A stretch of DNA of 14,584 bases from Sphaerochaeta sp. (lineage in GTDB: Bacteria > Spirochaetota > Spirochaetia > Sphaerochaetales > Sphaerochaetaceae), in the NCBI GenBank assembly GCA_023228445.1, contig JALOBD010000045.1, forward strand, positions 1 through 14,584. Reading direction: 5' to 3'. Under the pieces are notes generated by a model. It made no database searches. It had not been told where the DNA came from and saw only the letters and a program-made list of their open reading frames with translations. Below, piece after piece: positions 1 through 6,322 of this stretch; position 1 is the stretch's first letter, and every line of letters starts with the position of its first letter. Both the position numbers and the translations under genes were made by a program.

Positions 1-9
1 CTAATGCAC

Positions 10-35
10 AGCATTTGCTTGACATAAAAAATGCT
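10..35. repeat. inverted repeat flanking the -35 box
   Basis: AGCATTT (10-16) and AAATGCT (29-35) form a perfect 7-bp inverted repeat with a 12-bp centre that contains the TTGACA box. It could be an operator for a dimeric regulator, or the stem of a terminator for an upstream gene outside the window, although no T-run follows it. A chance repeat is also possible in this AT-rich stretch. Confidence 0.3.
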
Positions 36-47
36 TTCGCATATAGT
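19..47 (+). promoter_or_regulatory. sigma-70 type promoter for tuf and the ribosomal operon
   Basis: A -35 box TTGACA (19-24) is a perfect match to the consensus. A 17-bp spacer follows, then a -10 box TATAGT (42-47) with one mismatch from TATAAT. Transcription would start near 53-56. It is the only good promoter I can see upstream of tuf: candidate -10 boxes nearer the gene, such as TATTAA at 275-280, have no fitting -35 box. Its strength suits a gene as highly expressed as tuf. It is inferred from sequence alone; the start site is not proven. Confidence 0.75.
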
Positions 48-53
48 GCTAAA

Positions 54-321
54 GGTGCGCCTAAGGCAGGGCCGTGGTGTGCACACAGAGCCAAACCGAT
101 TATTGCATGGCAATGATAAGGTGGTTTCAGTTGGTAAGAAGTTTTTTTAACTTTCAGCCATGTCGTCAGGATGGGTCCTCCAGGCCTGCCGACCTCTGGA
201 ATCCTCTTTTATCGTTTCCTCTAATTAGTTTGTCTCAAATGGAATGGTAAAGGCTTTGGGCCTTTATGAGCACATATTAATTTTTTTGTGACTGCTTAGG
301 GAATGTCACAAGGAGGAAATG
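54..321 (+). promoter_or_regulatory. long structured 5' leader of tuf
   Basis: About 265 nt separate the predicted transcription start from tuf and hold no convincing gene. Hairpins visible by eye are: 93-127, where AAACC pairs with GGTTT around an inner stem ATTATTGC / GCAATGAT with an ATG loop; 162-193, GTCGTCAGG against CCTGCCGAC with one mismatch; 248-266, TAAAGGC / GCCTTTA with a 5-nt loop; and 281-316, which covers the tuf ribosome binding site. T-runs at 142-148 and 281-287 lie about 14 nt beyond the nearest stem, too far for classic intrinsic terminators. I do not recognise a known riboswitch or T-box. The leader's role is unknown. Confidence 0.5.
281..316 (+). promoter_or_regulatory. 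hairpin that hides the tuf ribosome binding site
   Basis: TTGTGAC (286-292) pairs perfectly with GTCACAA (305-311) around a 12-nt loop. The stem continues with U-A and U-G pairs between the T-run 281-285 and GGAGG (312-316), so the Shine-Dalgarno AGGAGG (311-316) lies in the 3' arm. The outer half is weak because most of its pairs are G-U, so it may breathe. This is a plausible translational control point for EF-Tu; regulation itself is inference. Confidence 0.5.
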
Positions 322-1512
322 ATGGCAAAAGAGAAGTTTCAGAGGACGAAGCCACACGTAAACGTAGGAACCATCGGTCACGTTGACCATGGCAAGACTA
401 CCCTTACCGCAGCTATTACCATGCACTGTGCCAGGCTGTTCGGTGACAAGGCCCTTGCCTATGATTCGATTGACAACGCCCCTGAGGAAAAAGAGCGCGG
501 TATCACGATCAACACCCGCCACGTCGAGTATCAGAGCGCGAACCGACACTATGCTCACGTCGACTGCCCGGGCCACGCCGACTACATCAAGAACATGATC
601 ACCGGTGCTGCCCAGATGGACGGTGCCATCATCGTCGTCGCTGCAACCGACGGTGCCATGGCCCAGACCAAGGAGCACATCCTGCTCGCCCGCCAGGTTG
701 GCGTCCCCTCCCTGTTGGTCTTCATCAACAAGACCGACCAGGTTGACGACCCCGAGCTCATCGACCTCGTCGAGGAAGAGATGCGCGACCTGCTTCGTGC
801 CAATGGCTTTGACGGCGACAACGTCCCCGTCATCCGCGGTTCTGCCTACGAGGCGATGACCGAGCCTGAGAACCCCGAGAAGACCAAGTGCCTGGACGAG
901 CTGCTCGAGGCGATGGACACCTACATCCCGCTCCCCGAGCGTGCAGTCGACCAGCCCTTCCTGATGCCGATCGAGGACATCTTCTCCATCAGCGGACGTG
1001 GTACGGTCGTCACCGGTCGTATCGAGCGCGGTATCATCAAGGTCAACGACCCGGCATCGATCATTGGCGTGCGCCCGACCCGTGACACGGTCGTCACCGG
1101 CGTCGAGATGTTCAACAAGCTGCTTGACGAGGGTCAGGCGGGTGACAACATCGGAGCGCTGCTGCGCGGCGTCGACAAGAACGAGGTCGTCCGCGGCCAG
1201 GTCCTTGCCAAGCCGAAGTCGATCAGCCCCTACTCCAAGTTCAAGGGTACCGTCTACGTACTGAGCAAGGAAGAGGGTGGGCGTCACAACCCGTTCTTTG
1301 CAGGCTATCGCCCGCAGTTCTACTTCCGCACCACGGATATCACCGGGACGGTGAACCTCCCTGCCGACAAGCAGATGGTCCTCCCCGGCGACCACACCGA
1401 GATCGATGTTGAGCTGATCAACCCGATCGCCATGGACAAGGGTCTTCGCTTTGCTATCCGCGAGGGTGGCAGAACCGTAGCCAGCGGCCAGGTCATCGAG
1501 ATCGTCGGCTAA
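322..1512 (+). CDS. tuf: elongation factor Tu
   Basis: GTPase that carries aminoacyl-tRNA to the ribosomal A site in the cytoplasm. The 396-residue product has the family's normal length. GTP-binding motifs are in order: GHVDHGKT (19-26), RGITI in switch I, DCPGH (81-85, with the catalytic histidine 85), NKTD (136-139) and GSA. The beta-barrel domains 2 and 3 follow, with the conserved SGRGTVVTGR and EGGRH blocks. Two ATG codons stand side by side (319 and 322). I choose 322 because it gives the family N-terminus MAKEKF and lies 5 nt from AGGAGG (311-316), against 2 nt for the first. Oddities: GAMAQT replaces the nearly invariant GPMPQT at 111-116, and NKTD replaces NKxD forms with Val or Cys. 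The NTRHVEYQS switch region suggests a spirochaete. A strong hairpin terminator follows the stop. Confidence 0.98.
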   Translation: MAKEKFQRTKPHVNVGTIGHVDHGKTTLTAAITMHCARLFGDKALAYDSIDNAPEEKERGITINTRHVEYQSANRHYAHVDCPGHADYIKNMITGAAQMDGAIIVVAATDGAMAQTKEHILLARQVGVPSLLVFINKTDQVDDPELIDLVEEEMRDLLRANGFDGDNVPVIRGSAYEAMTEPENPEKTKCLDELLEAMDTYIPLPERAVDQPFLMPIEDIFSISGRGTVVTGRIERGIIKVNDPASIIGVRPTRDTVVTGVEMFNKLLDEGQAGDNIGALLRGVDKNEVVRGQVLAKPKSISPYSKFKGTVYVLSKEEGGRHNPFFAGYRPQFYFRTTDITGTVNLPADKQMVLPGDHTEIDVELINPIAMDKGLRFAIREGGRTVASGQVIEIVG

Positions 1513-1524
1513 CCTGAATGGAAT

Positions 1525-1564
1525 GTCTTGCCACTGCCAGAGGCGGTGGCAAGGCCTGTTTTTT
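1525..1564 (+). terminator. intrinsic terminator or attenuator between tuf and rpsJ
   Basis: CTTGCCACTGCC (1527-1538) pairs with GGCGGTGGCAAG (1542-1553) around an AGA triloop, giving 12 pairs with one G-U, and two more pairs can extend the base to 1525/1555. CTG and then six T (1559-1564) follow. This is a strong rho-independent terminator shape. As no promoter is visible before rpsJ, it most likely lets only a part of transcripts pass, so that tuf mRNA outnumbers ribosomal-protein mRNA. Its position just before rpsJ is also where the S10 operon of E. coli has its L4-controlled leader. The T-run abuts the rpsJ ribosome binding site. Confidence 0.8.
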
Positions 1565-1573
1565 GGAGGAAAT

Positions 1574-1882
1574 ATGGCTAAGGAAAGAATTCGAGTACGG
1601 TTGAGAGGATTTGATGTTGACTTGGTTGAGCAGAGCTCAAAGGCAATCGTGGAGACTGTCGTCAATGCCGGTGCTACGGTAAGTGGCCCAGTACCTCTCC
1701 CGACTCGTATCAATAAGTACACTGTCCTGAGATCGCCCTTTGTCAATAAGAAGTCTCGCGAACAGTTCGAGATGAGAACCCACAAGCGGTTGATTGACAT
1801 TTTGGATCCTACATCAAAGGTTATGGATGCCCTCATGAAGCTTGAGCTCCCTGCAGGTGTTGATGTAGAGATTAAACAGTAA
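1574..1882 (+). CDS. rpsJ: 30S ribosomal protein S10
   Basis: Small-subunit head protein, also known in E. coli as NusE in antitermination complexes. The product is 102 residues, about the family's usual 103. It starts MAKERIRVRLRGFDVDLVEQ and has the conserved PLPTRINKYTVLRSPFVNKKSREQFEMRT region in the middle. The start at 1574 fits the family N-terminus and sits 3-4 nt after GGAGGA (1565-1570); the in-frame ATG at 1523 would add 17 residues encoded inside the terminator stem and is rejected. The gene stands out by codon use: by hand count about half of its third positions are G or C, against about 80 percent in a sample of tuf, and it uses AGA, CGA, GTA and TTG freely. Being first after an attenuator, it opens the S10 cluster. 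Confidence 0.97.
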   Translation: MAKERIRVRLRGFDVDLVEQSSKAIVETVVNAGATVSGPVPLPTRINKYTVLRSPFVNKKSREQFEMRTHKRLIDILDPTSKVMDALMKLELPAGVDVEIKQ

Positions 1883-1900
1883 GTAGAGTTGAGGTAAGAG

Positions 1901-2521
1901 ATGTTAGGGCTTATCGGCAAGAAAATAGGAATGACGCAGGTGTTTGACGCCCAAGGCAGGCTTACACCGGTGACGGTCATCAAGATTGAGGGCAATGTTG
2001 TTGTCGCCAATCGGACTGAGGAGAAGAACGGCTACCAGGCTGTCGTCCTCGGTTCTGTTGACAAGAAGAAGAGCACGACCACCAAGCCGTACGCTGGCCA
2101 GTTCAAGGATATCTGCGAGCCAAAGCAGTATTTGGCTGAGATCAGGGACTTTGACCATGATGCGAAGATCGGCGACGTGCTGGGTGTGGACATATTCAAG
2201 GACATCGGGTTTGTCGATGTCACCGGGACCTCGAAGGGCAAGGGCTTTCAGGGCGTCGTGAAGCGCTACGGCTTCGGCGGCGGACGGGCCTCCCACGGTT
2301 CCAAGTTCCACCGGGACATCGGCGGAACCGGCCAGAGTGCCACCCCCTCACGTGTGTTCAAGGGCCGCCGGATGGCCGGCCACATGGGTAATGAGAGGAC
2401 GACCGTGCAGAACCTGAGAGTCGTCCATGTCGATGAAGAGCTGCAGGTCCTCATGGTCAAGGGGGCAATTCCCGGACCCGCCCAGAGTGTCGTCATCGTC
2501 AAGAAAGCGATCAAGAAGTAG
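1901..2521 (+). CDS. rplC: 50S ribosomal protein L3
   Basis: Early-assembly large-subunit protein whose long loop reaches toward the peptidyl transferase centre. The 206-residue product has the usual length. The N-terminal LIGKKIGMTQVF, the segment SKGKGFQGVVKRYGF (111-125) and the loop with SHGS, GQSATPSRVFKGRRMAGHMG (from 131) are characteristic. Gln145 in the GQ pair corresponds to the glutamine methylated in E. coli L3; whether it is methylated here is unknown. GAGGT (1891-1895) lies 5 nt before the ATG. The gene follows rpsJ after 18 bp and precedes rplD, the standard S10 order. Confidence 0.97.
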   Translation: MLGLIGKKIGMTQVFDAQGRLTPVTVIKIEGNVVVANRTEEKNGYQAVVLGSVDKKKSTTTKPYAGQFKDICEPKQYLAEIRDFDHDAKIGDVLGVDIFKDIGFVDVTGTSKGKGFQGVVKRYGFGGGRASHGSKFHRDIGGTGQSATPSRVFKGRRMAGHMGNERTTVQNLRVVHVDEELQVLMVKGAIPGPAQSVVIVKKAIKK

Positions 2522-2532
2522 GGGCGAGTGCA

Positions 2533-3180
2533 ATGAAAACGAATGTCTTTTCCATCGACGGCAAAGAGAGCGCCAAGACGATCGAGTTGAATGACGAAGT
2601 CTTCAACCGCGAGGTCAGTGAAGGCACCATCTACTATGCCGTGAACAATGAGCTTGCCAACCGCCGGGTCGGCACTGCAAGCACCAAGACCCGCGGTGAG
2701 GTGAGGTTCAGCAACGCGAAGCCATATCGGCAGAAGGGGACCGGCAACGCACGAGCCGGCGACCGCAAGAGCCCGATTTGGGTTGGCGGTGGTACGATCT
2801 TCGGGCCCAAGCCACGCGATTACAGCTATGTGCTGCCCAAGAAGATGAAACGTCTGGCCATGAAGAGCCTGCTCTCCAAGGGAGTGCAGGAGGAGCGTCT
2901 TGTGGTGGTGGAGGACTTCTCCATCGAGAGCGGCAAGACGAAGGAACTGAACCAGATCCTGAAGAACTTTGTTGCTGACGAGAAGCGCACCGTGCTGATC
3001 CTCGGCGATGACGATGCAATGACCAGGCGTGCGGCACGGAACATCCCGTACCTGCGGGTGCTCTCCTACAACCGCCTCAGCGCGAAGGAGCTGTTGTACG
3101 GACGCAAGCTGCTGGTCCTTGAGAGTGCTGCCAAAGGTCTGAACGTGTTCTATGGCGACAAGCAAGGGGATCAGAAATGA
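2533..3180 (+). CDS. rplD: 50S ribosomal protein L4
   Basis: Large-subunit protein that helps line the exit tunnel. In E. coli L4 also represses its own operon through the S10 leader. At 215 residues it is slightly longer than the E. coli protein (201). The extended tunnel loop is recognisable at residues 52-92: KTRGEVRFSNAKPYRQKGTG, then KSPIWVGGG. The start codon ATG at 2533 has only a modest GGGG-type ribosome binding site (2521-2524) next to the rplC stop, so translational coupling is likely. Its stop overlaps the next start as ATGA (3177-3180). If L4 autoregulation exists here, the hairpin before rpsJ would be the first place to look. Confidence 0.97.
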   Translation: MKTNVFSIDGKESAKTIELNDEVFNREVSEGTIYYAVNNELANRRVGTASTKTRGEVRFSNAKPYRQKGTGNARAGDRKSPIWVGGGTIFGPKPRDYSYVLPKKMKRLAMKSLLSKGVQEERLVVVEDFSIESGKTKELNQILKNFVADEKRTVLILGDDDAMTRRAARNIPYLRVLSYNRLSAKELLYGRKLLVLESAAKGLNVFYGDKQGDQK

Positions 3181-3479
3181 GAGCAGACCAGATTATTATT
3201 GAGCCCGTCCTGAGTGAGAAGACCAACATTGCTCGCGAGGGTGAGATGAAGAAGTACACGTTCAAGGTCCGCATGGACAGCAACAAGTTCCAGATCGCCA
3301 GTGCGGTGAAGGAGCTCTTCGGTGTCGAGGTGGTTGCATGCAACGTGATGATCGTGAAGGGCAAGCCGAAGTACTCCCGCGGCAAGGGTGGTTCCATCCT
3401 TGGCAACACCGGGAACTGGAAGAAGGCTGTCGTGACTCTGGCCAAGGGTGACTCCATCCAGGCCATCGAAGGCGTATAA
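3177..3479 (+). CDS. rplW: 50S ribosomal protein L23
   Basis: Exit-site protein of the large subunit and, in the family, the docking point for trigger factor and SRP. The 100-residue product shows the L23 pattern: IIIEPVLSEKT near the start, YTFKV and a central AVKELFGVEV, then KGKPKYSRG loop and a WKKAVVTL strand near the end. ATG at 3177 overlaps the rplD stop by 4 nt, and AGGGGA (3165-3170) lies 6 nt upstream. The overlap implies coupled translation with L4, its neighbour on the ribosome. Confidence 0.96.
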   Translation: MRADQIIIEPVLSEKTNIAREGEMKKYTFKVRMDSNKFQIASAVKELFGVEVVACNVMIVKGKPKYSRGKGGSILGNTGNWKKAVVTLAKGDSIQAIEGV

Positions 3480-3493
3480 GGAGAGATTGGCAT

Positions 3494-4318
3494 ATGGCTT
3501 TGAAAACATACAAACCCAATACTCCCGGCCTGAGGCAGAGGACCACCCTGGATTTCAGTGAGCTGACAACCTCCAAGCCCGAGAAGTCCTTGACCGTCGG
3601 CCTCTCCAAGAAGGCCGGTCGTGATGGAAAGGGTCGCATCAGCATGCGCCGCCGTGGTGGCGGACATAAGCGCGCCTACCGGATCATTGACTTCCGTCGG
3701 GACAAGTATGGGATTCCCGCCACGGTCAAGACGATTGAGTACGACCCCAACCGCACGGTGAACATCGCCTTGCTCTTCTACGCCGACGGCGAGAAGCGCT
3801 ACATGATGGCCCCCAAGGGGCTGACCATCGGAACGAAGGTCGAGAGTGGCCCCGATGCCCCGATCCAGGTCGGCAATGCGCTCCCGTTGAAGAACATCCC
3901 CCTCGGTGTGGCGGTGCACAACGTCGAGCTTACCCTCGGGCGCGGAGGACAGTTGGTCCGTGCCGCCGGCCTCAGTGCGACGTTGGTCGCCAAGGAGGGT
4001 TCCTACGTTACACTGCGCCTGCCCAGTGGCGAGATGCGCATGATCTTCGGTGAATGCTATGCAACCATCGGACAGCTCGGCAACGAGGACCACATGAACG
4101 TCAACCGAGGCAAGGCGGGGACGACCCGCCACCTGGGCAGACGACCCAAGGTCCGTGGTGTGGCAATGAACCCGGTCGACCACCCCCATGGTGGTGGTGA
4201 GGGCAAGACCTCCGGAGGACGGCACCCGGTCACCCCGTGGGGCAAGCCGACCAAGGGAGGGAAGACTCGTTCCAAGAAGAAGCCCTCGAACGCATTCATC
4301 GTGAAGAAGCGGAAGTAG
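3494..4318 (+). CDS. rplB: 50S ribosomal protein L2
   Basis: One of the most conserved large-subunit proteins, needed for subunit joining and peptidyl transfer. The product has 274 residues, the usual length. The RNA-binding core includes RISMRRRGGGHKRAYRIIDFRR (48-69), and the C-terminal signature VDHPHGGGEG (228-237) contains His230, which aligns with E. coli His229 implicated in peptidyl transferase function. The basic tail ends KKRK. AAGGAG (3478-3483), overlapping the rplW stop, lies about 10 nt before the ATG. The first codons are AT-rich, then codon use turns GC-rich. Confidence 0.98.
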   Translation: MALKTYKPNTPGLRQRTTLDFSELTTSKPEKSLTVGLSKKAGRDGKGRISMRRRGGGHKRAYRIIDFRRDKYGIPATVKTIEYDPNRTVNIALLFYADGEKRYMMAPKGLTIGTKVESGPDAPIQVGNALPLKNIPLGVAVHNVELTLGRGGQLVRAAGLSATLVAKEGSYVTLRLPSGEMRMIFGECYATIGQLGNEDHMNVNRGKAGTTRHLGRRPKVRGVAMNPVDHPHGGGEGKTSGGRHPVTPWGKPTKGGKTRSKKKPSNAFIVKKRK

Positions 4319-4327
4319 GAGTAGAAA

Positions 4328-4603
4328 GTGGCTAGATCAATTAAGAAAGGTCCTTTTATCGAGAAGAAACTCTATAAGAGGGTACAGGACGCACTGAAGA
4401 CAAATCAGAAGCAGATGATCAAGACGTATTCCAGAGCTTCTACGATCATCCCTGAGATGGTTGGGTTCACGATCTCCGTGTACAACGGCAAGACGTGGAT
4501 TCCGGTATTCGTGACGGAGAACCTGGTTGGACACAAGCTCGGCGAGTTTGCCCCCACCCGGATGTTCCGCGGGCATGCGTCCGACAAGAAGGCTGGTAGA
4601 TGA
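4328..4603 (+). CDS. rpsS: 30S ribosomal protein S19
   Basis: Head protein of the small subunit that forms a heterodimer with S13 and contacts the large subunit and A-site tRNA. The 91-residue product fits the family: MARSIKKGPFIEKKL at the start, then TYSRASTIIPEMVGFTISVYNGK and the C-terminal signature GHKLGEFAPTR.FRGH. It begins with GTG, the only start that keeps the conserved N-terminus. AGGAG (4317-4321), overlapping the rplB stop codon, lies 6 nt upstream. Its TGA stop overlaps the rplV start in ATGA. Confidence 0.97.
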   Translation: MARSIKKGPFIEKKLYKRVQDALKTNQKQMIKTYSRASTIIPEMVGFTISVYNGKTWIPVFVTENLVGHKLGEFAPTRMFRGHASDKKAGR

Positions 4604-4965
4604 TGGAAGAGAAGAGAGGTTACCGGGCAACCGCCAAGTATCTGATGGTCTCCCCCACCAAGGTTCGCCCCGTCGCCAACCTGGTGAGGAACAAGTCCTA
4701 TGGGGATGCGGTGGCGATTCTTGAGGCGATGCCCCAGAAGGGTTCGCGCCTGATCTTGAAGGTCCTGCACTCGGCAGCGGCCAATGCGCTGGATCGGAAC
4801 AAGCGGATCGACGAGGAGAATCTTGTCATCACCGACCTGCAGATCAACGAAGGTCCCAGACTCAAGCGGGTCTGGCCGAGATCCCATGGCAGGCGCGATA
4901 TTCTGCTCAAGAGGATGTCACACATTACCGTCGTTGTTGACGAGAAAGCGAGCGTGAGGAAGTAA
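4600..4965 (+). CDS. rplV: 50S ribosomal protein L22
   Basis: Large-subunit protein whose beta-hairpin lines the exit tunnel opposite L4; the site of some macrolide-resistance changes in other bacteria. The product is 121 residues (120 if the second of two adjacent ATGs at 4603 is used). Recognisable parts are ATAKYLMVSPTKVRPVANLVR, the helix with LHSAAANA, and the tunnel hairpin GPRLKRVWPRSHGRRDILLKR followed by the strand MSHITVVV. The start overlaps the rpsS stop and there is no strong ribosome binding site, so translation is probably coupled to S19. The stop abuts the rpsC start directly. Confidence 0.96.
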   Translation: MMEEKRGYRATAKYLMVSPTKVRPVANLVRNKSYGDAVAILEAMPQKGSRLILKVLHSAAANALDRNKRIDEENLVITDLQINEGPRLKRVWPRSHGRRDILLKRMSHITVVVDEKASVRK

Positions 4966-5673
4966 ATGGGCCAGAAAGTCAATCCTATCGGACTCCGTCT
5001 TGGAGTCAACAAGACCTGGAAATCCAAGTGGTATGTGGACCCCCGTGAGTATGCAGAGACCCTGCACGAGGATCTGAGGCTGAGAAAGGCCCTCCTCGAG
5101 TGTCCCGAGGTCCAGGGAGCCGAGATCTCCGATGTGGAGATCATCCGCAAGCCCCAGCGTGTCACCATCGTGATCACCACCAGCCGCCCCGGCATCATCA
5201 TCGGAAGCAAGGGCGCCAACGTGGAGAAGCTCGGGACTCGGCTGCAAAAGCTCTCCAACCAGAAGGTCCAGATCAAGATCAAGGAGATCAAGAAGCCCGA
5301 GGCCGATGCCCAGCTGATCGCGATGAACGTCGCACGCCAGCTTGCAGGCCGTGGTTCCTTCCGCAGGGCGATGAAGATGGCCGTCTCCAAGGCGATGCAG
5401 AGTGGAGCCCAAGGGGTGAAGATCCGCCTCTCCGGACGTATCGGCGGAGCCGAGATCGCGCGCTCGGAGTGGATGAAGGAGGGCCGTGTGCCCCTGCATA
5501 CGCTGCGCAGCGACATCGACTATGGTTTCACCACCGCCCACACCACCTTCGGTGCCATCGGCGTCAAGGTGTGGGTGTTCAACGGGGAGATCTACGATCG
5601 CCAAGCCAAGGATGATGCCGGCGGCCTTGTCCGCAGGCCCGCCAGCCGCGATGGCATCGAGGCAAGGAGTTAA
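4966..5673 (+). CDS. rpsC: 30S ribosomal protein S3
   Basis: Head protein of the small subunit at the mRNA entry channel. The 235-residue product begins MGQKVNPIGLRLG. A KH domain follows, with its GxxG loop as GSKG at 80-83 in the stretch RPGIIIGSKGANVEKL. The C-terminal domain includes the conserved SGRIGGAEIARSEW and the strand GAIGVKVW. ATG at 4966 follows the rplV stop with no gap; GAGG (4956-4959) inside rplV serves as ribosome binding site. It sits in the usual place between rplV and rplP. Confidence 0.97.
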   Translation: MGQKVNPIGLRLGVNKTWKSKWYVDPREYAETLHEDLRLRKALLECPEVQGAEISDVEIIRKPQRVTIVITTSRPGIIIGSKGANVEKLGTRLQKLSNQKVQIKIKEIKKPEADAQLIAMNVARQLAGRGSFRRAMKMAVSKAMQSGAQGVKIRLSGRIGGAEIARSEWMKEGRVPLHTLRSDIDYGFTTAHTTFGAIGVKVWVFNGEIYDRQAKDDAGGLVRRPASRDGIEARS

Positions 5674-5679
5674 CAGACC

Positions 5680-6096
5680 ATGCTCAGTCCAAAGAGAATC
5701 AAGTTTAGGAAGCAGCAGCGCAACGTCTCCAAAGGGGCTGCCCACCGTGGCAACACCATCGCATTCGGTGAGTACGCCCTCCTTGCCCTGCAGCCGAAGT
5801 GGATCACCAACCGCCAGATCGAGGCGGCCCGTGTCGCGATGACCCGTCACATCAAGCGTGGAGGAAAGGTGTGGATCCGGATCTTCCCGGACAAGCCTTA
5901 CTCGAAGAAGCCCGCCGAGACCCGCCAGGGTGGTGGCAAGGGCTCGCCCGAGGGGTGGGTCGCCGTCGTCAAAGAGGGTACGGTGATGTTCGAGATGGGT
6001 GGGGTGAGCGAGGAGCTCGCACGCGAGGCATTGACGCTCGCCGGCAGCAAGCTTCCGATCAAGACGAAGTTTGTCGCCCGAAGGGAAGTGGAGTAA
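5680..6096 (+). CDS. rplP: 50S ribosomal protein L16
   Basis: Large-subunit protein close to the elbow of A-site tRNA and needed for A-site function. The 138-residue product has the family's normal length. It shows MLSPKRIKFRKQQR at the start, the block GEYALLALQPKWITNRQIEAAR with TRHIKRGGKVWIRIFPD, and the conserved loop ETRQGGGKGSPEGWVAVV. Near the end is LAREALTLAGSKLPIKTKFV. AAGGAG (5664-5669) lies 10 nt before the ATG, overlapping the end of rpsC. The neighbours L29 and S17 follow in standard order. Confidence 0.97.
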   Translation: MLSPKRIKFRKQQRNVSKGAAHRGNTIAFGEYALLALQPKWITNRQIEAARVAMTRHIKRGGKVWIRIFPDKPYSKKPAETRQGGGKGSPEGWVAVVKEGTVMFEMGGVSEELAREALTLAGSKLPIKTKFVARREVE

Positions 6097-6100
6097 CGAT

Positions 6101-6307
6101 ATGAAGAACTCATACAAGGATTTGACCCTCGACGAGCTGATGGCGACAAAAGAGAAGCTGCACAAGGAGTACTTCGACCTGAGGATGGGACGGGTGCTCG
6201 GCCACGTGGAGAACCCGCTGGCGGTCAGGACCATCAGGCGCAACATCGCCCGGATCAATACCCGCATCCGCGAGTATGAGCTGGGCATCGGCAAGGCCGC
6301 AAAGTAA
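6101..6307 (+). CDS. rpmC: 50S ribosomal protein L29
   Basis: Small two-helix protein at the exit-tunnel rim next to L23. The product is 68 residues, within the family range of about 60-70. DLTLDELMATKEKLHKEYFDLRM forms the first helix, and the L29 signature around AVRTIRRNIARINTRIRE forms the second. The start at 6101 is chosen because it gives the family-like MKNSYKDLTLDEL, after TGGAG (6089-6093); an earlier in-frame ATG at 6071 lies inside rplP. Confidence 0.95.
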   Translation: MKNSYKDLTLDELMATKEKLHKEYFDLRMGRVLGHVENPLAVRTIRRNIARINTRIREYELGIGKAAK

Positions 6308-6322
6308 GGGAGAGCGAATCAG

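Noticed and set aside
121..160. tRNA-like D-arm (CAGTTGGTAAGA) in the tuf leader
   Set aside because: No acceptor stem, anticodon arm or T-loop of the GGTTCRA type fits around it on either strand.
275..280. Second promoter with -10 box TATTAA near tuf
   Set aside because: No -35 hexamer resembling TTGACA lies 15-19 bp upstream.
248..287. Hairpin 248-266 with T-run 281-287 as an intrinsic terminator upstream of tuf
   Set aside because: The stem is 7 bp and the T-run starts 14 nt after it, too far for a rho-independent terminator; the T-run pairs better with the tuf ribosome binding site.
1523..1573. N-terminal extension of S10 from ATG 1523
   Set aside because: The added residues lie in the terminator stem, match nothing in S10, and the start at 1574 has a good ribosome binding site.
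277..2010. 577-codon open frame on the - strand across tuf and rpsJ
   Set aside because: It is antisense to certain genes, its protein has no recognisable domain, and such long antisense frames are expected where the sense codons are GC-rich at third positions. The same holds for the other long - strand frames, for example 4918-6294 and 8929-9927.
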